A stretch of DNA of 64,000 nt from Citricoccus sp. K5 (lineage in GTDB: Bacteria; Actinomycetota; Actinomycetes; Actinomycetales; Micrococcaceae), in the NCBI RefSeq assembly GCF_902506195.1, contig NZ_LR732817.1, positions 1,954,985 through 2,018,984 on the forward strand, given 5' to 3'. Position numbers and translations under genes: made by a program. Under the pieces are notes generated by a model that was given only the letters and a program-made list of their open reading frames with translations, was not told where the DNA came from and made no database searches. Positions 41,609 through 50,015 of this stretch are shown here, piece after piece; position 1 is the stretch's first letter, and every line of letters starts with the position of its first letter.

Positions 41609-42547
41609 CTAGCGTCCGGCGCCCCGCTCCCGCTGGTAGCCGCCGAGGGTGGTGAAGAAGGGCGAGGGTTCCAGGGCCGGGTCGCCGGTGTAGCCGAGGT
41701 CCTCGGCGACCGAGGCGAACGGCGAGTACGGCGAATCGGACTCGACCGGGCCGGCGTCGAGCGCCCTGACGGCCGCCTCGCGGACCCGCGCCTCGACCTC
41801 GAGGGACTCCTGCAGGGCCGCCCGAGCGGTGTCCGCGTCCATGCCGATCTCGAAGGGGACCCCCGCGGTGGAGCGGTAGGGGTGGCCGAGATACAGGCGC
41901 TGCGGACGCACCTCGTCCTTCAGGTATTCGAGGGAGGACCGGTAGGCGGCGGGGTCCTCATATCCCGGGAAGTGGTTGGCGGCCCCGTGGACCTGGACCG
42001 CGTCGCCCACGAAGACGGCGTTCTGGTCCTCCACCACGTACGCCACCGAACCCGGCGTATGGCCCGGGATGTGGCGCACGGAGACGGCGACGCCCCCGAG
42101 GTCGAGCACCTCGCCGCCACGCACCAGCACGTGCGGCTCCATCTCCCCGGAGATGGCGTGCGCCGTGGCCGCCAGCTGCTGCTGCTCGCCCGCGGGGTTC
42201 TTCAGGTACCGGTTCCGACCCGCCAGGTACTCGTCCACGTGCGCCCGCCGGGAGCGCAGCAGGGGGGCGTCCGCCTCGTGGATCACGACCTTCGCCTTCC
42301 GGCCGGTCAGCTCCCACAGCGCATGCGCCCCGCCCAGGTGGTCGATGTGCCCGTGGGTCAGCAGGATCCACCGCACCTCCTCGATGCTCCGGCCCAGCCT
42401 CTCCAGCTCCGGCGCCATGCCCTCGGCCGGCGAGGTGGTGATGCCGGTGTCCACGATGGCGGGCTCCGGGGCGTCGATGAAGAAGCTGTAGAGCCCGAAC
42501 CGGCCCCAGGGGGAGACCAGCGGGTGGATGGCAACCGGTGCGGACAT
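41609..42547 (-). CDS. Metallo-beta-lactamase fold hydrolase
   Basis: 312 residues from ATG 42547. Zinc ligands: LTHGHIDHLGG (HxHxDH), HIPGHTPGSVAY (His), FVGDAVQVHG (Asp) and LYLGHPYRS (His). It is a typical glyoxalase II/lactonase-like MBL protein, so ester, thioester or lactone hydrolysis is likely. It heads a unit with the TetR gene and is divergent from the CocE gene. Confidence 0.88.
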   Translation of the reverse strand: MSAPVAIHPLVSPWGRFGLYSFFIDAPEPAIVDTGITTSPAEGMAPELERLGRSIEEVRWILLTHGHIDHLGGAHALWELTGRKAKVVIHEADAPLLRSRRAHVDEYLAGRNRYLKNPAGEQQQLAATAHAISGEMEPHVLVRGGEVLDLGGVAVSVRHIPGHTPGSVAYVVEDQNAVFVGDAVQVHGAANHFPGYEDPAAYRSSLEYLKDEVRPQRLYLGHPYRSTAGVPFEIGMDADTARAALQESLEVEARVREAAVRALDAGPVESDSPYSPFASVAEDLGYTGDPALEPSPFFTTLGGYQRERGAGR

Positions 42548-42658
42548 CTGAGGATCCTTGTCGTCGGGCGCCCCGTCAGGGACGCAACGAGATGGCACGG
42601 AGGTCCGGTCACCCTACCGGGCACCGTCCCGCCTGTGGTCTTGCCCACTCAACTTTAG

Positions 42659-42664
42659 TATAAT
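42659..42664 (+). promoter_or_regulatory. Consensus -10 (tataat) of the CocE gene in an AT-rich divergent promoter
   Basis: tataat sits in an AT-rich patch of about 20 bp (42650-42670) that contrasts with the GC-rich surroundings; no clear -35 is visible at 17 bp. On the opposite strand the patch reads tattat/tatact, so it may serve the MBL gene as well. Confidence 0.5.
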
Positions 42665-42743
42665 AATATGTGCATGTCACGACCCGGGGAGATCACGATC
42701 ACCCGCTGGAACGGTGACCCCACGCTGAGAAGGAGTCCACCCC

Positions 42744-44462
42744 ATGACGGAGAACCTCACCTGGAACGCCGGCGGCACGCCGATCACCATCCGCAAGGAC
42801 CTGCAGGTCCCCATGCGGGACGGGCTCGAGCTTGTGGCGGATGCCTACGAGGGAACCGAGCAGAAGCCGCGCCCGGCCCTGGTGGCCTTGAGCCCCTACG
42901 GCAAGGAGCTGCAGGCGCTGGCCCTGACCACCCCGCCCCAGCGGCGCCCCTCCCCGATGTGGGACGGCTGCATCGAGGCCGGTGACATCGCCCGGATCGT
43001 CAACGAGGACTACGTCCACGTGATCGGCGACCTGCGCGGATCCGGCGGCTCCGGCGGAGAGCACATCGGCAACTACAACGCCGGCGGGGTCTCCCTGGGC
43101 GAGGACGCCTACGACTTCATCGAGTGGGTGGCCGCGCAGCCCTGGTGTGACGGCAACGTGGGCATGGTCGGCATCTCCTACTTCGGCTCTATGCAGGTCC
43201 TGGCCGCGGCCGAGCGCCCGCCCTCGCTGAAGGCGATCTTCGTCTCCGGCGGTCACTACGACTTCTATGAGACCACGTACCACGGCGGCATCATGTGGTT
43301 CATGCCCCGGGCCGCCCGCGAGGGCCGGGGCGGCGACTCGGGCTGGGCCTTCACCGACGGCGTGAAGTCCCGCATGATCGAGGAGTTCAGCCCCGAGGAG
43401 CTGAAGGCCAAGGTGGATGAGCGGCTCGCGGACCCGGACGTGGCCGGCTGGCCGAACCTGGTCCACGTGCTGAACTACCCGAAGAACCACGAGGCCTGGT
43501 TCGACATCGTGATGAACCAGTTCGACGGCGAGTGGTACGAGGAGCGCAACCCCAACGAGCTTGCCGACCAGATCGACATCCCGGTCTGGCTGCAGCTGGA
43601 TCAGGGCCGCGGGTGGACGCTGGACAGCACCATCGAGGTCTTCGACCGCGTGCAGGGCCCGAAGAAGCTGACCATCGGCTCCTACCCGCCCATGCAGTCG
43701 CGGCCTTTCGTGGAGGAGCACGACAAGATGTTCCGCTGGTACGACTACTGGCTCAAGGGCATCGACAACGGGATCATGGACGAGCCGGCCGTGGACGTGT
43801 TCGTGGAGGGCTCCCGCGAGGTCGTCACCGCCGACCAGTGGCCGCCCAAGCCGGTCGAGCACCGGCCGCTGTACCTGCGCCCGCGCCACAAGCTCTCCAC
43901 CGAGCGGGAGCTGATGGGCACCGAGTACGCCCACCCGGACGGTTTCTACCAGGCCCCGCTGACCGTGACGGACGATGTCCAGATCCTCAGCTGGTCCACC
44001 CCGGTGTTCGAGGAGCCGGTCGAGATGATCGGCACAGGCGCCGCACACCTCTTCGCGGAGATCGACCAGCCGGACACCAACTTCATCCTGCGCCTGTGGG
44101 ACTACGCTCCGACCGGCAAGCGCCAGCTGATCACCACCGGCTACCTCAAGGCCTCCCACCGCGAGCTGGACGAGGCACGGACCTCCGAGGGCGATCCGCG
44201 GCACCCGCACACGCGGTCCGTACCGGTGGAACCGGGAACGATCGAGGAGTACGTGATCCGTCTCTACCCGTTCGCGGCCACCTTCATGCCGGGCCACCGG
44301 CTCACGGCCGAACTGTCCAACGCGGAGCCCCTGGCGGATGAGCACAACTCATTGCTGCCCCCGGACGCCTTCCACCTGCCGGTGGGCCGGCCGGTGACGC
44401 ACAAGATCTACCGGGATGCCGAGCACCCGTCCCGGCTGGTCCTGCCGTTCACCACCCAATAG
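42744..44462 (+). CDS. CocE/NonD family hydrolase (X-Pro dipeptidyl-peptidase fold)
   Basis: 572 residues with AGAAGGAG before the ATG. Nucleophile elbow GMVGISYFGSMQ, an N-terminal catalytic domain with GYLRGSGGSGGE-like DLRGSGGSGGEH, and a C-terminal jelly-roll domain (about 330-570, from PKPVEHRPLYL). Relatives include cocaine esterase and glutaryl-7-ACA acylases. The substrate is unknown. It is divergent from the MBL-TetR unit and may belong to the same catabolic process. Confidence 0.88.
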   Translation: MTENLTWNAGGTPITIRKDLQVPMRDGLELVADAYEGTEQKPRPALVALSPYGKELQALALTTPPQRRPSPMWDGCIEAGDIARIVNEDYVHVIGDLRGSGGSGGEHIGNYNAGGVSLGEDAYDFIEWVAAQPWCDGNVGMVGISYFGSMQVLAAAERPPSLKAIFVSGGHYDFYETTYHGGIMWFMPRAAREGRGGDSGWAFTDGVKSRMIEEFSPEELKAKVDERLADPDVAGWPNLVHVLNYPKNHEAWFDIVMNQFDGEWYEERNPNELADQIDIPVWLQLDQGRGWTLDSTIEVFDRVQGPKKLTIGSYPPMQSRPFVEEHDKMFRWYDYWLKGIDNGIMDEPAVDVFVEGSREVVTADQWPPKPVEHRPLYLRPRHKLSTERELMGTEYAHPDGFYQAPLTVTDDVQILSWSTPVFEEPVEMIGTGAAHLFAEIDQPDTNFILRLWDYAPTGKRQLITTGYLKASHRELDEARTSEGDPRHPHTRSVPVEPGTIEEYVIRLYPFAATFMPGHRLTAELSNAEPLADEHNSLLPPDAFHLPVGRPVTHKIYRDAEHPSRLVLPFTTQ

Positions 44463-44476
44463 TCGGCGGCGAGGGG

Positions 44477-45310
44477 TCAGGCCATCGCCCGGCCCATACC
44501 AGTCCGCGCATGCTCGAGTGTCCACGTCAGCGCGTAGTCGGCGACCTCTTCCCAGCCGGGCTCCGCACAGGTCCAGTGGCCCCTGCCATCGAACTCGTGG
44601 TACTCGGTGAGCGCCGGAGACTTCCCCCAGTGTTTGGCGTTGGACCTGTTGACCGAGGGAGGCATGATGTGATCCTTGCTCCCGCCGATGAACAGCAGCG
44701 GGGCCCGGTCAACGGAGTAGTCGACCCACGTTGCCTGGTGACCGGGCTGGAAGTTCGCCAGCAGACCGTAGGCCCAGACCCAATTGCCGGGTGCAGCGAT
44801 CGCGTAGCGATCGTACGCGGCGTCTGAGTCCTCCCGGTTGAGGGTGTTGGTGAACGCATAGTGCCACTCCTCAGGGGTGAACCCGACCGCCTTGCGAAAG
44901 TTGGCCGGGTTCTTCAGCGCCGGGAACAGCGACCGTGCCTGGGAGAGCGGAGTGACGCGGACGCCCTCGGTGGGGGCAGAGTTGATGGCGGCCCCGGCCG
45001 CCCCCAACCCACGGGCCAGGAGCATCTGTGTGAGCAGCCCCCCGAAGGAGTGGCCCATGATGACAGGGGGCTTCGGCAGCGCCTCGATGACACTGCTGAG
45101 GTGCTCCAGGGTCTCGGGGACGGTGAGGTCGGCGATGATCTCGGGATGCTCGCGGAGTGCCTCGACCTCGATCTCGAACCCCGGGTATGCCGGGGTGATG
45201 ACGCTATAGCCCGCAGACTCGTAGCGGGCCTTCCAGCCCTCCCAGCTGCGGGGGGTGACCCACAGGCCGTGCACGAGGACGATCGTGTCGGGTGATTCAA
45301 GGGTGCTCAT
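44477..45310 (-). CDS. Alpha/beta fold hydrolase
   Basis: 277 residues from ATG 45310, with GAAAGG upstream; longer frames run into a decayed gene. Oxyanion hole LVHGLWVTPRSW, nucleophile elbow MGHSFGGLLTQML, acid in IGGSKDHIMP, and His in FDGRGHWTCAEPGW. This is a complete triad of the hydrolase/haloperoxidase class. The region around FTPEEWHYAFTNTLNREDSDAAYDRY forms the lid. Substrate unknown. Confidence 0.87.
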   Translation of the reverse strand: MSTLESPDTIVLVHGLWVTPRSWEGWKARYESAGYSVITPAYPGFEIEVEALREHPEIIADLTVPETLEHLSSVIEALPKPPVIMGHSFGGLLTQMLLARGLGAAGAAINSAPTEGVRVTPLSQARSLFPALKNPANFRKAVGFTPEEWHYAFTNTLNREDSDAAYDRYAIAAPGNWVWAYGLLANFQPGHQATWVDYSVDRAPLLFIGGSKDHIMPPSVNRSNAKHWGKSPALTEYHEFDGRGHWTCAEPGWEEVADYALTWTLEHARTGMGRAMA

Positions 45311-45339
45311 GATGACGATGACCTTTCGGGTGGCCGTGC

Positions 45340-45530
45340 TCAGATGTGCAGGAGGAGTCGTGCGCCGGGCACGAGCTGTGGGGAGAGCTCCCTGCTGTCT
45401 CGAACGGGACGATCTGTTCATCGTCGCCGTACAGGACGAGGGTCGGAACGACGACGCTGGCGGGGCCTCGACGGACGTCGGTAGCCGAGACGGCCGCGAT
45501 GCACTCGACGGCATGAGGGGTACCGGCCGC
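45340..45530 (-). pseudogene. C-terminal remnant of a chloroperoxidase-like alpha/beta hydrolase
   Basis: A frame here reads ECIAAVSATD and PTLVLYGDDEQIVPFE, the distal acid-residue part of the haloperoxidase/arylesterase family. After FETAG the match continues in another frame as ELSPQLVPGARLLLHI and stops at 45340, before the catalytic His. The N-terminal two thirds are absent. It is therefore a truncated, frameshifted relic directly upstream of the intact hydrolase gene. Confidence 0.65.
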
Positions 45531-45756
45531 GAGCGTCTGCAATCCCCTCCGAGGACTGATGGAGGAGGTTCTGTCACTACATGCGAGGTTAAAGTAGCGC
45601 TTGTCATCACCTCGCACCAGGCCTCAGCACCGTGACGTCAGAGCGAACGGATCGCAGATCGCGGACATCCTCAGACCGGCGGACCGTCCGGTGGGATCTG
45701 GACATCCGGGCCCCCTCCGCACCATGGTTGGTGGTGACGATGAGAGGCCCTCCGCC

Positions 45757-45978
45757 ATGTCCACCACCACGTCCGACTCCCCCGCGAACGACACGGAGTC
45801 CCTCTGGGAGACCCATCCGGTCACCCCCGATCGCTTCGAGGACTTCGCCGCGTCCCGGGGCGCACCCGCCGTCGAGGCCTATCCGGTGGTTCCCGCGGGA
45901 CGCATGGACCTCACCATGGCGTTCGTGGGCACCCGCTCCATGTTTGAGAACCCGGTGATGCGCAGGGAACTGACCTGA
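45757..45978 (+). pseudogene. Internally deleted GNAT acetyltransferase
   Basis: A 73-codon open frame whose beginning (LWETHPVTPDRFEDFA) and end (GAPAVEAYPV, GRMDLTMAFVGTRSMFE, VMRRELT) match the start and end of a GNAT family of about 200 residues. About 90 residues, including the acetyl-CoA binding motif, are missing between FEDFA and GAPAVE, and about 20 more between SMFE and VMRREL. Both deletions are in frame. No activity is expected; the family match is from memory. Confidence 0.65.
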
Positions 45979-46000
45979 CGAGCCACCGTCCGCGAGACGG

Positions 46001-47323
46001 CTACAGCACCATCGCGGCGATGATCCCGCCGAAGAACAGTGGGATGTTGAAGTGCACGAAGGTGGGCACGCACGTGTCCCAGATGTGGTGGTGCTGGCCG
46101 TCCACGTTCAGTCCCGAGGTGGGGCCGAGCGTCGAGTCCGAGGCGGGCGAGCCGGCGTCGCCGATGGCTCCGGCCGCGCCCACCAAGGCCGCGGTGGCCA
46201 ACGGGGTGAACCCGACGGCGGCGCACAGCGGCACGAAGATCGCGGCCAGGATCGGGATGGTGCCGAAGGACGAACCGATGCCGATCGTCACGAGCAGGCC
46301 CACCGTCATCATCACCACGGCAGCCAGCAGCTGGCTGTCCCCGATCCACGCCGTGGCCGAGGCGACGAGTGATTCCACGGAGCCGGTCTCCGTGAGCACG
46401 GAGGCGTAGCCGGAGGCCACCAGCATGATGAAGGCGATGGTGCCCATCATCGTCACGCCGCCGTGGGCCAGCTCATCCGAGGCCCGCCACCTCTCCCCGC
46501 GGAAGATGAAGATGATGAGCACCCCGCCCAGTGCGGCGATGACGAGAGAGCCGAACACCAGTTGGAGCACGAGGGTGACCGCGAGCGCGATCAGTACGAC
46601 GATGTGCTGGCGCGTCCACCCCGTGTCCGATCCAGAGGCGCCGTTCGTGCCGAAGGCCGCGACCCCGAGGTCCGGCGCGGCGTCCCGGTACTCGCGCGGA
46701 CGCCGGTAGGTCACCAGGATCGCGATGACGAGGCCGACCACCATGGTGGCCACGGGGATGGCCATGGCCAGCGGGATCTGGGCCAGCTCGATCGTCATGC
46801 CGTAGGCGGCCATCTCCCCCACGATGATGTTCTGGAAGATCAGCCCGAACCCGAGCGGGATCAGCATGTAGGGCGCCTTGAGTCCGAAGGTCAGGGCGGT
46901 GGCCACGGCCCGGCGGTCGATCTTCATCCGGTTGAACACCGTCAGCAGCGGCGGGATGAGGATGGGGATGAAGGCGATGTGGACCGGAACGAGGTTCTGG
47001 GAGAAGCAGGCCAGTCCGGCGATCCCGAACAGGGTCATGGCCCGCTTGCCCTGAATCCGCGGCAGGATCCAGCGGATGAGCTTCTCCGTGATGCCGGAGC
47101 GGGCCACCATGACCGAGAGGATGCCGAGCAGGATGTAGCTCAACGCCGTCTCCCCCTGGCCGCCCAGCCCGCCGACGAGCGTGGACATGGTGTCCTCCAC
47201 GCTCAGTCCGGACATCAGCCCGGCCACCAGTGCCGCGATGAGCAGGGCGACGATCACGTTCACCCGGGCCAGGCTCAGGGCCGCTAGGACCACGACGGAG
47301 ACGACGACGGGATTCAGGAGCAC
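46001..47323 (-). CDS. Na+/H+ antiporter family protein
   Basis: 440 residues from GTG 47323 (ATG 47401 would add a non-hydrophobic segment). It has about 11-12 membrane helices. The N-terminal half (LNPVVVSVVVLAALSLARVNVIVALLIAALVAG, YILLGILSVMVARSG) and the central FSQNLVPVHIAFIPILIPPLL fit the NhaC-related antiporter family; the C-terminal repeat has GAIGDAGSPASDSTLGPTSG. The exchanged ion is not certain: related transporters carry C4-dicarboxylates or amino acids. It may import the pathway substrate or handle sodium. Confidence 0.75.
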   Translation of the reverse strand: MLLNPVVVSVVVLAALSLARVNVIVALLIAALVAGLMSGLSVEDTMSTLVGGLGGQGETALSYILLGILSVMVARSGITEKLIRWILPRIQGKRAMTLFGIAGLACFSQNLVPVHIAFIPILIPPLLTVFNRMKIDRRAVATALTFGLKAPYMLIPLGFGLIFQNIIVGEMAAYGMTIELAQIPLAMAIPVATMVVGLVIAILVTYRRPREYRDAAPDLGVAAFGTNGASGSDTGWTRQHIVVLIALAVTLVLQLVFGSLVIAALGGVLIIFIFRGERWRASDELAHGGVTMMGTIAFIMLVASGYASVLTETGSVESLVASATAWIGDSQLLAAVVMMTVGLLVTIGIGSSFGTIPILAAIFVPLCAAVGFTPLATAALVGAAGAIGDAGSPASDSTLGPTSGLNVDGQHHHIWDTCVPTFVHFNIPLFFGGIIAAMVL

Positions 47324-47483
47324 GGTGGTGGGACCTCGGTTTCGTGGGGGCGCGATGTGCGCCCCGAAGAGTGTACCGGTCGGGCCCGGCCACCACTCCA
47401 CAGGGCGCCGTCTGGGTCATTGCGTCCACAGGGCACCGGCTGCCCGTCCCTGCACTGTGGCGGACCACGGCACAGTGGGTGAC

Positions 47484-48197
47484 ATGACCAACGTGGACCA
47501 CCGAGCCATCTCCCCAATCCGCCATGGACAGCCGTGGACCGAGCAGGACTTCGCCGAGGTGATGCAGGCCGTGAGCGAAGGGTGCGCCCTCGAGGAGATC
47601 GCCGAACGGATCGGCCGCAGCGTCAACGGACTGCGCAACCAGCTGCGGCGCATGCTGCCTGCCGACGAACGCCACCTGACGGCGGACGTGGTGCTGCTGC
47701 GCCTCAGGCAGCTCAACAAGGACAATGACTACGACTGGCTGGCAGCCATGGCCGAACAACCGAAATCGGACTGGGAGCTTCGGTGCGAGGCTGAACGGCA
47801 CTCCCGCGAGAGGATGCTGGAAAACGCCCGGGTCGTCGGCATCGGTGCACTTCCCGAGGATCATCTCCTCGCGGTGGCTGCCGCCCTCGTGGACACCGGT
47901 GAATCCGTGCCTTCAGACCTCAGGCTGATCCTGGCGAAGGAGATCAGTGAACGAGGCCTGCTGGGCCGACTGGCCGACCGGGCTCGGGACCGGCTGGACG
48001 GTTCACTGGCGACTCTCCTCGGGACGGAGCCGCCGGTCCGGTGGGACGGAGAGCACTACGGTGAGCGGTATGACGAGCGGTATGGCCAGTGGGACGACGA
48101 TGCGCACCGAGGACGGTACGACGCGTGGGGGGACGAGCTCCCTTCGGCCTCGGCCCTGGACCGCTACTCCGGTGAGGTCGACCACCGGGGGTTCTGA
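47484..48197 (+). CDS. Hypothetical protein with Myb/SANT-like helix-turn-helix
   Basis: 237 residues. The N-terminus has a HTH-like segment WTEQDFAEVMQAVSEGCALEEIAERIGRSVNGLRNQLRRML (about 17-60), as found in Myb/SANT-like and sigma-like proteins. The rest is helical; the C-terminal quarter is rich in Asp, Arg, Tyr and His (GEHYGERYDERYGQWDDD). No relation to the neighbours is clear. A DNA-binding role is inferred only from the HTH. Confidence 0.6.
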   Translation: MTNVDHRAISPIRHGQPWTEQDFAEVMQAVSEGCALEEIAERIGRSVNGLRNQLRRMLPADERHLTADVVLLRLRQLNKDNDYDWLAAMAEQPKSDWELRCEAERHSRERMLENARVVGIGALPEDHLLAVAAALVDTGESVPSDLRLILAKEISERGLLGRLADRARDRLDGSLATLLGTEPPVRWDGEHYGERYDERYGQWDDDAHRGRYDAWGDELPSASALDRYSGEVDHRGF

Positions 48198-48199
48198 GG

Positions 48200-50014
48200 C
48201 TATCGGACGATCTCACGGTGGCTGCCGTCCACCCGGCGGGTCCAGCCGCGGGAGTCGAGGTGCTCGAGCAGCGGGACCGCCACCCGCCGGGAGGTCCCCA
48301 GCGCCTGACGGGCCTGGCTGGTGGTGAAGGGCTGCTCGAGCCGGGCCAGTTCGCGCATCGCCAGGGCCGGGGCAGTGGGCAGCAGCACCACTGAACCGTC
48401 CAGCCGCAGGATCCGGCCGGCTCGTTCGGCGGCCGCCAGCACTTTGGCGCCAAGGTCCAGGGCAGTGAGGTCGTCACCCTCGGGGGCGTCGAAGGGCTGT
48501 GCCAGGAGGCGGTGTTCAAGGGTGGCGATGGCCTGTTCCGCCGGTCCCAGCACTGCGCCGTGACCGGGCAGGCGGATGTAGCCACCCTGCTGTTCCATAC
48601 CTGCCTCAGCGACGACGGCGTTCAGGAGGGTGTCGTCCCAGTCCACCTCAAGCAGAGCGGCCGCCGCACCCCGGCTCAATCCGGCGGCCAGAGGGTCACT
48701 GCCAGCCAACGACTCCACGGCATCCCGCAGTCGTGCGGCCCACCGGTCCATCACGGGGGCGTGGACCCACCAGTCGCCGAACACCCGGACGTTCGCCGGA
48801 TTCCCGTTCTCTTCACCCGACGCCCCCGCCTCCGGACCCACCAGTCCGAGTCGTTGGAGGAACCCCACCCGCACCGCACCCCGCCGCACGACCTCGAGCC
48901 GGGCGTCGCCGCCGTCGGGCACCGTCTCCAGGTAGGCCGCGTGCCGGGTACCGGCCCCGCGCCGGGTGAGTTCCGGCGGGTCCACGTCCAGCACCTGGGC
49001 ACCACCGAACACCGCACGGCTGCCGGGGTCACGCAGCACCAGCCGGTCTCCCGGCACCAGCGGCAGATTCCGCTCGAACACAAGCCGGGCGTGCCCGGCG
49101 TTGAAGGGCCGCACGTGTGCGGGCACCGTCGCTGTGCCGATGTGCACCAGCAACTGCCCGGGCGCCTCCGTGAGATCGGCGCCGGTGGTGCGCCGGATGT
49201 CCACGACGCCGGCCACCGGCCAGGCTCCGGGCGTCACCAGGGCATCCCCCCGGTGGGACTCCTCGGCGGTGGTTCCGCGCAGGTTCACGGCCACGCGCTG
49301 GGTGGGCCCGATCGATGGGTGCGGTCGATTGCGGCTGTGCAGGGCACGCACCGAGACGGCACGCGGCGAGTCGGCACCGAGCACCTCGAGCCGGTCGTTC
49401 TCGGCCAGGGTCCCGGCCGTCAGGGTGCCGGTCACCACCGCGCCGGAGCCCTTGACGGTGAACGAGCGGTCCACCCAGAACCGGACACGTCCGGCCACCG
49501 CGGGCGCGGGAAGGGCCGCCAGCACGCGGCCCAGCTGGTGCCGCAGGTCCTCCAGGCCCGCACCGGTGACGGCGGACACGACGACGGCCGGTACCCCGGC
49601 CAACGCGGTTCCGGCGAGTTCGGCACGGGTCTGTGCCAGCACGGCGTCCACCCGCTCCGGGGCACGGTCCGCCTTGGTGATCACGATGAGTCCGTGCTCG
49701 ATCCCGAGGGCGGCGATGGCGTCCCGGTGGTCAGCGGACTGTGCCTGCCAGCCCTCGTCCGCCGCGACGATGAAGCAGACGGCCGGGACCGGGCCGAGGC
49801 CGGCGAGCATGTTGCCGAGGAACCGCTCGTGGCCGGGGACGTCCACGAAGGCCACGTCCTCACCGGAGGGCAGGGGGGTCCAGGCGAATCCGAGGTCGAT
49901 GGTCAGCCCCCGGCGCTTCTCCTCGGCCCAGCGGTCGGGTTCCATGCCGGTCAGGGCGCGGACGAGGGTGGACTTTCCGTGGTCCACGTGCCCGGCGGTG
50001 GCGACGACGTACAT
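48200..50014 (-). CDS. selB: Selenocysteine-specific elongation factor SelB
   Basis: 604 residues from ATG 50014; the selA stop lies one base upstream. It delivers Sec-tRNA-Sec to UGA at a SECIS hairpin. G domain: GHVDHGKST (G1), DVPGHERF (G3), TKAD (G4); domains II-III about 175-350; C-terminal winged-helix repeats (about 400-604) bind the SECIS. The end, TSRRVAVPLLEHLDSRGWTRRVDGSHREIV, is the last winged helix. It forms a unit with selA and serves the formate dehydrogenase gene at 56.6-60.1 kb. Confidence 0.95.
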   Translation of the reverse strand: MYVVATAGHVDHGKSTLVRALTGMEPDRWAEEKRRGLTIDLGFAWTPLPSGEDVAFVDVPGHERFLGNMLAGLGPVPAVCFIVAADEGWQAQSADHRDAIAALGIEHGLIVITKADRAPERVDAVLAQTRAELAGTALAGVPAVVVSAVTGAGLEDLRHQLGRVLAALPAPAVAGRVRFWVDRSFTVKGSGAVVTGTLTAGTLAENDRLEVLGADSPRAVSVRALHSRNRPHPSIGPTQRVAVNLRGTTAEESHRGDALVTPGAWPVAGVVDIRRTTGADLTEAPGQLLVHIGTATVPAHVRPFNAGHARLVFERNLPLVPGDRLVLRDPGSRAVFGGAQVLDVDPPELTRRGAGTRHAAYLETVPDGGDARLEVVRRGAVRVGFLQRLGLVGPEAGASGEENGNPANVRVFGDWWVHAPVMDRWAARLRDAVESLAGSDPLAAGLSRGAAAALLEVDWDDTLLNAVVAEAGMEQQGGYIRLPGHGAVLGPAEQAIATLEHRLLAQPFDAPEGDDLTALDLGAKVLAAAERAGRILRLDGSVVLLPTAPALAMRELARLEQPFTTSQARQALGTSRRVAVPLLEHLDSRGWTRRVDGSHREIVR

Positions 50015-50015
50015 G

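Noticed and set aside
45310-45610. N-terminal extension of the alpha/beta hydrolase to 45610
   Set aside because: The extra 100 residues have no homology and cover a frameshifted relic in another frame; ATG 45310 has a ribosome binding site and gives the normal family start.
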